From: Hymenobacter volaticus
Lineage (GTDB): Bacteria > Bacteroidota > Bacteroidia > Cytophagales > Hymenobacteraceae
Direction of reading: 5' to 3'
Length of the DNA stretch: 64,000 bases
Assembly: GCF_022921055.1 (NCBI RefSeq)
Contig: NZ_CP095061.1
Location: forward strand, 907,501 to 971,500
The notes beneath the pieces are model-generated. The model was given only the letters and a program-made list of their open reading frames with translations, did not search any database and was not told where the DNA came from. A program made the translations under genes and the position numbers. Shown here one piece after another: positions 9,301 to 18,075 of the stretch (position 1 is its first letter; each line of letters starts with the position of its first letter).

Positions 9301-11895
9301 CCACCTGCACGCGGGCCTCGGCGCTGGTGGGCACCCCGGCTGGCGTAAGGGCTACCAATTGTATCGGAATCACCTCCCGGGTGTCGAACATCTCGGGCAG
9401 GGTCTTCAGCCCGAACATGACGGCCTGCGTCTGCACCTCGAAGGTGGCGAGGCGGTTGACGGGCCGGCTGGTTTCGTCGAACACCGTGAAAAAGGCCGTG
9501 CCTTGCAGCGTGCCGAGGTCGGTGTAGTTGGGTACTTCGTAGGTAGCCGTGCCGCGGCCAGCAGCATCGGTGTTGCCTTCGCGGGTGGTGTTCTCGAAGC
9601 GGCTGCTGAGCGGGGTGGCTTGCTGGTTGTTGTAGCGGCCTCGGCGCTGTTCGCCAGTACTCAAACCAAAGGCGTAGTCCTCGAAATTCTTCGGGTTGAA
9701 GGCCTTTTCTTTCAGTGCAAACTCCACCTCAAACTTGCGGTCGGCGGCGGGCGGACCGAACAGGTTTTGGGCCGTGATTTGCGCGGAAACTGATTGGCCG
9801 GGCTTCACCACAGCGGGCGAGGCCTTTACGGTCACCTTCATGCGGTCCGGGATAAACTCCTCCACGCTCACCTGCCGCGAGGTCAGCAGCACGTCGTTGC
9901 CGGTCAGCACTTCCATGGTATACGTGCCGGTCATGATGCTTGGCGGCAGGATAAAGCTGGCTTCGAAGCTCCCGGCCGCCGTTAGTTCTTTGCGTAAGCT
10001 GGCGTATTCCTTGCCGGTGGGCAGCAGCAGCCTGATTTTGACGGGCAGCTTGGCCACCGGGCTTTTCCAGTCTTCGGTCCGGATGATGGTATTGGTGCGG
10101 ATGGTGTCGCCGGGGCGGTACAAGTCCCGGTCACCGTAGAGGAAGGCTTGGTAGCGGGCGGCGTTGCTTTGCAGCCCGCCCACCTCGAACCGCGATGTTT
10201 CGACGCGGCTGCCAATCAAGTCCAGAAACGTGAAATCCGACTCGCGTTGCGCCACAATCATCCCGAGCTTGAAGCGGGAGTTGGCGGTAGTCGTATCGAA
10301 TTTCGCTACCCCGTCGCGGTTGGTGACGCTGGTGCTGATAACTTGGTTGTTGGTACTCACAAAGCGTATTTCCACTCCCGACAGCGGCTTGGCCGTGCGG
10401 ATGGAGTTGGCAAAGACTAGCGTGCTGCCGCTCTTACCCTGCTTCACAATCATGCCGATGTCTGATACCGACACCAACTTGCTGACTTGCAGCCACTGCC
10501 GCTCGGTGTCCTGTACTTTCACCACGTACAAACCCTTCAGTCCGCCCGAAAACTCCAGATCCTTCATATCCAGGTTCAGCAGCCGCAGCCCCTGCGTCTT
10601 CGGCAGGCCCGACACGGTGTAAGTGCGCTCGTTGAGCACATTGCCGAGGTTTTCGATGTCATAGTAGCGGTAGGAGCGGTCCACGTACTCGCCGTCTTCG
10701 CCCTCTCCCTCGCTCTCCCCACTTTCCTCGTCGTATTCGGGGTAGCCGTATTGCTGCTCGCCGCGCAGTAGCTGCTGGATGTTGTTGGCGTAGACTTTGG
10801 CAATGGTCACCTGCACCTTTTCCACCTCGTTGATGCGAATACCGAGGTTGCGCGTACCCAGTGCATCGAGGTACATAGCCTTATCGGCACTGGCGAAGCT
10901 GATGGTCGGCTGTTCGGTCGCGAAGCTGACAGTTTCGGTGACGCCGCTGGCGAGCTGGCCGCCGAGTGCGCCCGGCAAGCCTTGCGCTAAGCTGATCTGG
11001 TAGGTTTTGCCTGCCTCAAAACCGCCTTTCAGCACGAAGCCGCTTTCCAGCTCTTCCACTGAAAACGCAACCGCTGGCACCACCGTGAGGCCACTTTGCA
11101 GATTCGCCTCGCTCACCGGCTGGCTGGTCTGGACCGTGACGATGGGGTCGGCGGTTTGCAGACTGCCCACAATGGAACGCACTTCCAGCGCCTGCTGGTC
11201 GGGCACCGGCACGCTGGTGGTGTACTCGCTGGTAGAAGCTCGGTCGCTGCCCACGGCGCGGAGGCCCTGCGCCAGCGCCACCGTCAGCGGGCTACCCGTC
11301 CGGACTTCTTGCGTAAGGCCCACGCTCACTTTCTGGCCCGGCTCGGCGCTGCGGACCTCGAAGGCCACCGGCTGCCCGTCCTGCGTGACGCGCAGCAGCG
11401 GCTTCACATCCGAAGGCCGCACGCTGTAGTTGAAGGGCAGTTCCAGGCGCATTTCGGCCGTGCCCGCCGCCCGCGTAGAGCGGCCCCAAAACGCCTGCGG
11501 CTCATTCAGCGCCAAGAATGGCGTATGAAACTTGCGGCGGTTTTCGGGTAGCGTCAGTTTCTGCTTGTTGGTAGGCAGTGTGACGGATTGCAGCTCAGCG
11601 GTAAACGTAGTGCTCGGTCGGAACGGCGTGAGTGGCGAAAACACCAGCTCCCGGTCGGAAGTCCATTTGAACTTGCCGCGCATGGCGGGCTGGAATTTCA
11701 CGTACTGCACCGTGTCCCACCGGGCCTGCTGATCCTTGCCTACTACGGCCTCATCGAAGAGAAAAACCAGGTTCTGATACGGGTCAATTTCCTCGCCCTC
11801 GGGGCATCTGCGCGGTCGGTACCAGGCTTAGAGCAAGCGCACAGCAATGCCAACAGCACCAGCAGCGGCAGGCGAGAAACGGTTCGAAACAACAT
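6347..11895 (-). CDS. Alpha-2-macroglobulin family lipoprotein, one frameshift near N terminus
   Basis: Bacterial alpha-2-macroglobulin (YfhM-like), a periplasmic protease trap. The protein starts at the ATG at 11895 with a lipoprotein signal (LLVLLALLCAC lipobox). MG domains fill the N-terminal two thirds, then a bait-like region, then the thioester motif YGCLEQT near residue 1384 (codons around 7733-7750) and a C-terminal receptor-like domain. The intact CLEQ indicates the covalent-trapping type. The signal peptide and body are in different frames; adding one G in the plus-strand run 11801-11804 joins them as D-A-P-E-G-E-E and gives 1849 residues, a normal length. pbpC lies three genes downstream, matching the known functional link between PBP1C and this trap. 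Confidence 0.9.
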
Positions 11896-11960
11896 GATAG
11901 GGAGGAGCTTGAAAAGACTCCGGAAGGTATATAAAAACGGCGATTAAGCTATGTTATGTA

Positions 11961-11968
11961 TAGATTTG
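11961..11968 (+). promoter_or_regulatory. Possible Bacteroidota -7 box
   Basis: TAGATTTG matches the TAnnTTTG -7 consensus 32 bp before the ATG at 12001. No TTG lies at the proper -33 distance, so this is only a partial promoter. Confidence 0.3.
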
Positions 11969-12000
11969 AGAACGAATCAAGTTTTGAGTAAATAGAGTAT

Positions 12001-12330
12001 ATGAGTGTTGTAACTAACCTTATCATTGCTTTCTCCACATCAGAAGGTGAGGAGAATATTATTGCACAACTTAGACGTTTTACACACCATAATTCGCCTT
12101 TCTACATTGTGTCAGCAAGGGACGAAAAACTACCCCAAGACTGGTATGGTGGTAGTAAACGTTTAGAGTGCTCATTATTGATTGGCGCTTATAACCATCT
12201 AAATTTAAACGAGCTAATAAGCTTTATGCGCACGATGAAGTGGGAAGCACCAGAATGGGCGCAGCTAATTGTGAGGGAGGAGGAAGACTTTAAGTTTCGA
12301 ATAGTTGACCTGTTTCCAGAAGAGCAGTAA
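12001..12330 (+). CDS. Small hypothetical protein
   Basis: A 109-residue protein I do not recognise. It has no signal peptide or membrane helix and is rich in acidic and aromatic residues (two Trp at WEAPEW). Its codons are more AT-rich than the neighbours, consistent with recent acquisition or a lowly expressed gene. It is divergent from the alpha-2-macroglobulin gene and convergent with the Uma2 gene, 22 bp away. Size and composition would suit an immunity or accessory protein, but nothing in the sequence shows this. Confidence 0.55.
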   Translation: MSVVTNLIIAFSTSEGEENIIAQLRRFTHHNSPFYIVSARDEKLPQDWYGGSKRLECSLLIGAYNHLNLNELISFMRTMKWEAPEWAQLIVREEEDFKFRIVDLFPEEQ

Positions 12331-12352
12331 CACCGGAAATACCGTTTTTTGA

Positions 12353-12946
12353 CTACTCCTCAAATACCCGTTCCCACTGCAACTGCAAGCCCGGTAATGT
12401 ATGTACTGGCATATCGCCGGGGGCAAAATAGGTGCCGCGTGATTGGTAGCGGCCATTTTCCAGCACGTAGGCCGCAATGCTTTTTTCACCGGGGAATACT
12501 ATCCAATATTCTGTCACGCCACTTTCCTCGTAGAGGTCAAACTTCTCCTTTGTATCGTAAGCCGCTGTGCTTGGCGAAAGGATTTCAATAATCCAGTCAG
12601 GAGAGCCGAGGCAGCCTTTGTCATCTAGTTTCGCGGGGTCGCAGACTACGCATATGTCTGGCTGCACAACAGTGGTAATCTGTGCATCACCGTTAGGGCC
12701 TGCAGTAGTTAAGCGTACATCGAAAGGAGCATGATATACCTCGCAGCGCTGATCAAGGAGGTGCGTATACGTAGTGGCAAAGAAGTAACCGGATATTCGT
12801 TGGTGGACGCGGCGTGGCGCCGGGCTCATACGACGAACCTTGCCTTTGACTAACTCCACAAGTTCATCAAACTGCCACGTCAGATAGTCAGCGTAGGAAT
12901 ACGTTTTGCTGACATCGAGTTGGGAAAAGCTGGTGATAGGGGGCAT
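12353..12946 (-). CDS. Uma2 family endonuclease (DUF820)
   Basis: A 197-residue protein of the Uma2 family, which has a PD-(D/E)XK nuclease-like fold. The signature is clear: VVQPDICVV, then SPDWIIEILSPST, then YDTKEKFDLYEESGVTEYWIV, which together hold the presumed D-(E)-K catalytic residues. Family members are common as scattered single genes in Cytophagales and cyanobacteria, and their biological target is unknown. The start lies 71 bp from the divergent hydrolase start. No transposase or partner gene is adjacent. Confidence 0.9.
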   Translation of the reverse strand: MPPITSFSQLDVSKTYSYADYLTWQFDELVELVKGKVRRMSPAPRRVHQRISGYFFATTYTHLLDQRCEVYHAPFDVRLTTAGPNGDAQITTVVQPDICVVCDPAKLDDKGCLGSPDWIIEILSPSTAAYDTKEKFDLYEESGVTEYWIVFPGEKSIAAYVLENGRYQSRGTYFAPGDMPVHTLPGLQLQWERVFEE

Positions 12947-13017
12947 AGCACAGATGAACTTCGGTGGTTAGTAAAGATACGGGAGCAGCCTATATTCGTC
13001 GGAAAATCAAAGTGCTT

Positions 13018-13542
13018 ATGCCTGCTACCTTCCTCGTTGCGCCCGGCTTGGGCAATTCTGGCCCCGAACATTGGCAAACCCATTGGGAACAGCACTACGG
13101 CTACCGGCGCGTGGAACAGCATAATTGGGACCAGCCCGTTTGCGCTGATTGGGTGCAGACGCTTGATGCGGCGGTAGCGGCGGCCGGTCCAGGAGTAGTA
13201 TTAGTAGCGCACAGCTTGGCTTGCGCTACTATCGCGCATTGGGCGGCCACAACCCAACATTCTATAGCTGGCGCCTTATTCGTGGCTCCCGCCGATGTAG
13301 ACCGGCCGGACTTGCCGCCGGAAGTAGCTGACTTCCGCCCGATACCACTGGCGCAACTGCCATTCCCGAGTATCCTAGTGGCCAGCACCAACGACCAGTA
13401 CATGACGCTGACGCGGGCAGAGCAACTTGCCAAAGCGTGGGGTAGCCGGCTGGTGAACGTGGGTGCGCTAGGCCACATCAATTCTGAGGCTAACCTAGGT
13501 TTATGGCCGGAAGGACATAGGCTATTAATGGAATTAGTGTGA
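13018..13542 (+). CDS. RBBP9/YdeN-type alpha/beta hydrolase
   Basis: A 174-residue cytoplasmic serine hydrolase of the RBBP9/YdeN family. Visible landmarks are the N-terminal GLGNSGPEHWQTHWE signature, the nucleophile elbow AHSLAC (Ser), STNDQYM (Asp) and LGHINSEAN (His), in the right order for a catalytic triad. I chose the ATG at 13018, right before the conserved N terminus; the reading frame stays open about 18 codons upstream without support. The stop codon TGA is supplied by the first bases of the palindromic repeat at 13541. The substrate is unknown. Confidence 0.88.
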   Translation: MPATFLVAPGLGNSGPEHWQTHWEQHYGYRRVEQHNWDQPVCADWVQTLDAAVAAAGPGVVLVAHSLACATIAHWAATTQHSIAGALFVAPADVDRPDLPPEVADFRPIPLAQLPFPSILVASTNDQYMTLTRAEQLAKAWGSRLVNVGALGHINSEANLGLWPEGHRLLMELV

Positions 13543-13590
13543 CCCCACCCCCGGCCCCTCTCCCGAAGGGGAGGGGCCGGGGGTGGGGTC
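13541..13590. repeat. Compact palindromic repeat between convergent genes
   Basis: GACCCCACCCCCGGCCCCTC and its complement form a stem of about 23 bp with one G-U pair and a short loop. It shares the ACCCCACCCCC end with the element inside pbpC. The outer bases make TGA on both strands, so the element provides the stop codons of both the hydrolase (13540-13542) and proA (complement of 13589-13591). It should also work as a bidirectional terminator. Confidence 0.85.
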
Positions 13591-14832
13591 ACCGCACTTG
13601 GCCGGTGCCACGGACTAGCCATTTGTAGCTGGTTAGCTCTTCTAGTCCCATGGGGCCGCGGGCGTGCAGCTTTTGGGTGCTGATGCCGATTTCGGCGCCG
13701 AGGCCAAACTGCCCGCCGTCGGTGAAGGCGGTGGAGGCGTTGGCGTACACGGCAGCGGCATCAACGCTGTTTAGGAATTGCTCGATGTGCGCGGCGTCCT
13801 CGGAAACTATGGCTTCGCTGTGCTTGGAGCTGTGGGCGGCAATGTGGGCTAGAGCTTTATCTAAACTGGCTACTGTTTTAATGGCCATTTTCAGCGACAG
13901 AAACTCGGTACCGAAATGTTCGGGCGCGGCTGGTTGCAGGAGCTGGCTAGGGTAGAGGCCGCGCAGGGCGGCGTAGGCGGGCTCATCTGCGTAAATAGTC
14001 ACGCCAGCTTGCGCTAGGGGAGCGGCTAGCGCGGGCAGGTCGATGAGGCGGGCCTCATGGAGCAGCAGGCAATCCAGGGAATTGCAGACGCTTACGCGGC
14101 GGGTTTTGGCGTTGGCGATGATGGCGCGACCTTTGGCTAGGTCGGCGGTTTCGTCGAAGTAGGTGTGCACGATGCCTGCGCCGGTTTCGATGACGGGTAC
14201 TTTGGCATTCTGGCGCACGTACTCAATCAGCCCCTGGCTGCCGCGCGGAATTAGTACGTCCACGTAGCCAACGGCAGAAAGCAAGGCTTCGGTGGCTTGG
14301 CGGTCGGGGGGAGCAGGGTGGCGCAGTAGGGAAGTAAATCGTGGCGGCAAAGGACCTCGTGAATCACCGAAATGATGGCTTCGTTGGAGAAGCTGGCGTC
14401 GGAACCGCCTTTGAGCAGGCAGGCATTGCCGGTTTTCAAACACAGCGCTACCACGTCGAACGTCACGTTGGGGCGGGCTTCGTAGATAATGCCGACTACG
14501 CCAAGCGGCACCCGAACTTTCGAGATTTGTAGGCCGTTGGGCAACTCCTGTTTCAGCAGCACCTTGCCTAGCGGCGAAGGCAAAGCGGCCACGCTTTCTA
14601 TGTCCTGCGCAATGCTTTCGAGGCGGGCGGCCGTGAGTTGCAGCCGGTCGTAGCGCGGGTCGTCGGGGGCCATGCGGGCCAAGTCTTTCTCGTTTTCACG
14701 GAGCAAAAACGGCGTCTGCGCAACGGCGGTGGCCGCCAGGTCGAGCAGGAGCGCATTCACCTTTTCAGGCGCGAGTAAGCCGAGGGTACGGCTCGCTACC
14801 TGCGTGGCTTGGAAGCTGGCTTGTAAATCCAT
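13589..14832 (-). CDS. proA: Glutamate-5-semialdehyde dehydrogenase, one frameshift
   Basis: Gamma-glutamyl phosphate reductase, the second step of proline synthesis from glutamate. The N-terminal part has [20 protein letters not shown] and LLKGGSDA; the C-terminal part has the catalytic Cys in RVSVCNSLD and ends [11 protein letters not shown]. The halves lie in different frames. Adding one G to the plus-strand G6 run at 14306-14311 restores L-L-P-P-D-R-Q-A-T and a 414-residue protein of normal length. The start is 46 bp after the proB stop, so proB-proA form an operon. The stop codon lies in the palindromic repeat at 13541-13590. Confidence 0.92.
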
Positions 14833-14878
14833 AGCGGAAAGATCGGGAGAAGGGGCCGGAGTACTTTTGATAGGTAAC

Positions 14879-15970
14879 TCAGCTGATTTCTGAATTCAAA
14901 AAAAGATAATCGTAGTGCACCAGCGGCTTCTGGTTTTGCAGGCCTAGGCGTTCGAGGGCCTTGTCAGAGCCGTATTCGGCTATGCCAATGCCAATGGGCT
15001 TGCTGCCTTCGTCGAGCAGCCGGATAATGTCGCCCTTCTCGAACGTGCCGATGATGCCTAGCACGCCCACCGGCAGCAAACTGGTGGCCTTGCCCGGAGT
15101 GGTGAGGGCCACTTTGGCACCGGCATTTATTTGCACAGCGCCCTTGGCGGCCGTTTCGGCGTGGGCCAGCCACTTTTTCTTGCGCGATGCCGTTTTGTTG
15201 GGTATGAACTTGGTGTTTACCACTTCCTCGCTCAGGATGCGGGGCAGGATGTTCTGCGTTTTGCCGTTGGCAATGTGCACTGCAATGCCCAACTGCGCCA
15301 CTTTGTGGGCCATGTGGCACTTGGTTATCATGCCGCCGCGCCCAAACTGTGAGCGTTGGGTGGTGACGAAACCGGAGAAGCTGGTCGTGGTCGGCTCGAT
15401 TACCGGAATCAGTTGCGCGCCGGGCGCTTTGGGGTCGCCGTCGAAAATACCGTCTACGTTGCTCAAAATCAGCAGCGCGTCGGCGTCCAGCATCGACGCG
15501 ACGAGGCCGGCCAACTCGTCGTTGTCGGTGAACATCAGTTCCGTAACGGAGATGACGTCGTTTTCATTGACCACCGGGATGATGTTGTTTTGGAGCAGCG
15601 CCCGGAAGCAATTTTGCATGTGCAGGTAGTGTTGCCGGTCCCGGAAATCCTCTTTCGTCACTAGCACCTGCGCGCACACCAGTTCGTGCGCCCGAAACAG
15701 CTCGGCATACGTAGCCAGCAGCTTCACTTGGCCTACCGCGGCCAATAGTTGGCGGTTGCTCACGGCATCGGCTTTGTCGGAAACCGAAACCAAGCTGCGC
15801 CCCGCCGCCACTGCCCCCGACGATACCACAATCACTTCCTTGCCCTCTTTTTTGAGGCTGGCAATCTGATCCACTAAGTGTTGAATGCGGCCCCCATCGG
15901 GCAGGCCATCTTCTTGCGTGAGGACGTTGGAACCGATCTTAACGATAATTCTTTGGTACGAAAGGGCCAT
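14879..15970 (-). CDS. proB: Glutamate 5-kinase
   Basis: Phosphorylates glutamate to gamma-glutamyl phosphate, the first step of proline synthesis. The 363-residue protein has an amino-acid kinase domain (IIVKIGSNVL near the N terminus, VIVVSSGAVAAG, VVNENDVISV, then FGRGGMITK) and a C-terminal PUA domain (about residues 275-355). Length is normal. It is the first gene of the proB-proA operon and is divergent from the M28 peptidase across 76 bp, where both promoters must lie. Confidence 0.95.
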   Translation of the reverse strand: MALSYQRIIVKIGSNVLTQEDGLPDGGRIQHLVDQIASLKKEGKEVIVVSSGAVAAGRSLVSVSDKADAVSNRQLLAAVGQVKLLATYAELFRAHELVCAQVLVTKEDFRDRQHYLHMQNCFRALLQNNIIPVVNENDVISVTELMFTDNDELAGLVASMLDADALLILSNVDGIFDGDPKAPGAQLIPVIEPTTTSFSGFVTTQRSQFGRGGMITKCHMAHKVAQLGIAVHIANGKTQNILPRILSEEVVNTKFIPNKTASRKKKWLAHAETAAKGAVQINAGAKVALTTPGKATSLLPVGVLGIIGTFEKGDIIRLLDEGSKPIGIGIAEYGSDKALERLGLQNQKPLVHYDYLFLNSEIS

Positions 15971-16046
15971 GTTGCACGAGGTTTCTGCGCTGTTAAGGTA
16001 GGGGAGATTTGCATGGCCACGTTGCTATTTTCCTCGTTTATGGTGC

Positions 16047-17036
16047 ATGCTTCCTCTCCCAATTGCGGTATGCGGACTGCTCGTAGCGGTGCTAGGTGTT
16101 GCGGCCTGTGAGCAGCACAACTCGCAGCGCGGCGTTATTTCCACCCACTCTACTTCCCAACCCCACCAGCTTATGCGTGCCGATCAAAACCGATTGTATG
16201 CGGATGTGAAGTTTCTGACTTCCCTGCAACCTGCGCGTCATTACCGTAATCTGAACTCTCTGAACGCGGCGGCCGACCATATCAAGGCCGTTTTTCTAGG
16301 TTTGGAAAGCGGCCACGTGGAAGAGCAACCTTTCAAAGCCGACGGTCGGCAGTACCGCAACATCATCTGCTGGTTTGGGCCGGCTGATGCGCCGCGCTTG
16401 GTAGTAGGTGCCCACTACGACGTGTGCGGCGACCAGCCCGGCGCCGACGACAATGCCAGCGCCGTGGCCGGATTGTTGGAAACAGCTCGTTTGCTGCAAC
16501 ACCTTGGCTCCAACCAGAAGTACCGCGTGGAGCTGGTAGCATACCCCAATGAGGAGCCGCCCTACTTCGCCACCGAGTACATGGGCAGCGCCGTGCACGC
16601 CAAGTCCTTGCACGAGGCCAAGGTGACCGTGCGCGCCATGCTTTGCTACGAAATGATTGGCTACTTCCGCGACGAGCCCGGCTCCCAACGTTTTCCTAAC
16701 GAGCAAATCGCCGCGCTCTACCCCAACACCGGCAACTTCATTACGGTGGTAGGCCGCGTGGGGCAAGAAGGCTTCACACAGCAGGTGCAGGAACTCATGA
16801 AAGCCCAAGCCGTTATCGACGTGCAGCGCATCAATCTGCCCGCCGAAATGGGGCTAGCCGGTCTGTCCGATCATCGTAACTACTGGAAATATGGCTACGA
16901 TGCGCTGATGATCAACGACACGTCCTTCCTGCGCAACCCCAACTACCACCTCCCCTCCGACACCATCGACACCCTGGATTTCCGACGGATGGCAGAAGTA
17001 GTAAACGGTGTGTATGCGGCAATTATGGGTTTGTGA
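16047..17036 (+). CDS. M28 family peptidase lipoprotein
   Basis: Exported zinc aminopeptidase-like protein of 329 residues. The N terminus is a lipoprotein signal (LLVAVLGVAAC). Metal-site landmarks of family M28 follow in order: GAHYDV (His, Asp), GADDNASAVAG (bridging Asp), PNEEPPYF (Glu pair), MIGYF and NPNYHLPSDT (His). It probably releases N-terminal amino acids from peptides in the periplasm or at the outer membrane. It is a single gene between divergent proB and the LysR gene. Confidence 0.9.
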   Translation: MLPLPIAVCGLLVAVLGVAACEQHNSQRGVISTHSTSQPHQLMRADQNRLYADVKFLTSLQPARHYRNLNSLNAAADHIKAVFLGLESGHVEEQPFKADGRQYRNIICWFGPADAPRLVVGAHYDVCGDQPGADDNASAVAGLLETARLLQHLGSNQKYRVELVAYPNEEPPYFATEYMGSAVHAKSLHEAKVTVRAMLCYEMIGYFRDEPGSQRFPNEQIAALYPNTGNFITVVGRVGQEGFTQQVQELMKAQAVIDVQRINLPAEMGLAGLSDHRNYWKYGYDALMINDTSFLRNPNYHLPSDTIDTLDFRRMAEVVNGVYAAIMGL

Positions 17037-17104
17037 GGCCTTATCTGTTTCAATTTGCAGAGGGTGAATAGGGTTCCAAATTGGCTAGGCAGTATTTTGC
17101 GCTC

Positions 17105-18010
17105 ATGCTCTCCCACCCACACGAAATCTTCTTGGAAGTGGCCCGACAGCTCAGCTTCACCAAAGCCGGACAGACGTTGTTTTTGAGTCAGTCGGCGGTG
17201 AGCAAGCAGGTAAAGGCGCTGGAGGAATATTACAAGACTGGCCTGTTCGAGCGGCTTGGCAACAGTATAGTTCTCACGCCAGCCGGCGAACTGCTGTACA
17301 GCAAACTGCTACTGGCTAAGCAGCTGCAGCATGAGTTGCATCAAGAGTTCACGGCACTCAGCAACGACTTCTCGCCGCAGGTGCGCATGGTGATTGGGGC
17401 TAGCACCACCATTTCGCTTTACGTTATTCCGCCGGTGTTATCGGCCTACTTGGCCAAGTACCCCAACACCCAACTCACTCTCAAAAACCGCAACAGCGAG
17501 AACATCCTGAAGGCGCTGCTAGAGCACGAAATCGACCTTGGCATTATCGAGGGCATTCACAAAGTCAGCAACGTCACCTACACGCCCTTGCTCACCGACG
17601 AGGTAGTGGCCGTGTGCTCCCCTCGCAACCTCATCTACAAACAAGAACTCACGGCCCGTGAGCTGCTAACAGTACCCGTAGCCCTGCGCGAAACGGGCTC
17701 CGGTACGTTAGCCGTGCTGGAAGAAGCCTTAGCTGCGCGCCAAATCAAGCTAACCGACTTGCCAGTGAAAGTGCGGCTCGGCGGCACGGAAGCTCTTAAG
17801 AATTTCGTGCGGGTGGATACCTGTCTAGCTTTTCTGCCGCGGCAAGCGGTGCTGAAAGAACTGGAATCTGGCGAACTGCAAGTGGTGCGCATCCGTGACC
17901 TGAATCTGGTACGACACTTCGATTTTGTGCAGCGCAAAGGCACCGAGAACAATGTGCCTTACAAAAGCTTTGTGCAGTTCACCCGGCGCTACTATTCCAA
18001 AATGGAATAG
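17105..18010 (+). CDS. LysR family transcriptional regulator
   Basis: A 301-residue LysR-type regulator. Residues 1-60 form the winged helix-turn-helix (FTKAGQTLFLSQSAVSKQVK), and the rest is the periplasmic-binding-like effector domain (VVAVCSPRN, RETGSGT). I chose the ATG at 17105 because the conserved N terminus starts right there; an upstream TTG adds eight unsupported residues. The stop codon TAG lies inside one of four CTATTCC/GGAATAG half-sites that fill the space before threonine synthase. This suggests it may control that gene. The effector is unknown. Confidence 0.9.
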   Translation: MLSHPHEIFLEVARQLSFTKAGQTLFLSQSAVSKQVKALEEYYKTGLFERLGNSIVLTPAGELLYSKLLLAKQLQHELHQEFTALSNDFSPQVRMVIGASTTISLYVIPPVLSAYLAKYPNTQLTLKNRNSENILKALLEHEIDLGIIEGIHKVSNVTYTPLLTDEVVAVCSPRNLIYKQELTARELLTVPVALRETGSGTLAVLEEALAARQIKLTDLPVKVRLGGTEALKNFVRVDTCLAFLPRQAVLKELESGELQVVRIRDLNLVRHFDFVQRKGTENNVPYKSFVQFTRRYYSKME

Positions 18011-18043
18011 CCTATTCCAAATAGCAGTTTGTAAAAGGAATAG
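17992..18043. promoter_or_regulatory. Array of four CTATTCC half-sites
   Basis: CTATTCC at 17992-17998, GGAATAG at 18004-18010, CTATTCC at 18012-18018 and GGAATAG at 18037-18043 alternate in orientation. The first two form a 19-bp palindrome with a 5-bp spacer and the middle two a 15-bp palindrome with a 1-bp spacer. The array ends 32 bp before the threonine synthase start, a good position for a regulator. LysR control is an inference. Confidence 0.55.
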
Positions 18044-18075
18044 CAACCGAGGAGGTTTGCGTAGAAATCTGCGCC

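Noticed and set aside
9065..9793. A 242-codon plus-strand ORF opposite the alpha-2-macroglobulin gene
   Set aside because: It is an antisense shadow: Arg/His/Gly-rich, no family motif, and the opposite strand encodes a clear protein. The same holds for 8300-8710 and 14961-15629.
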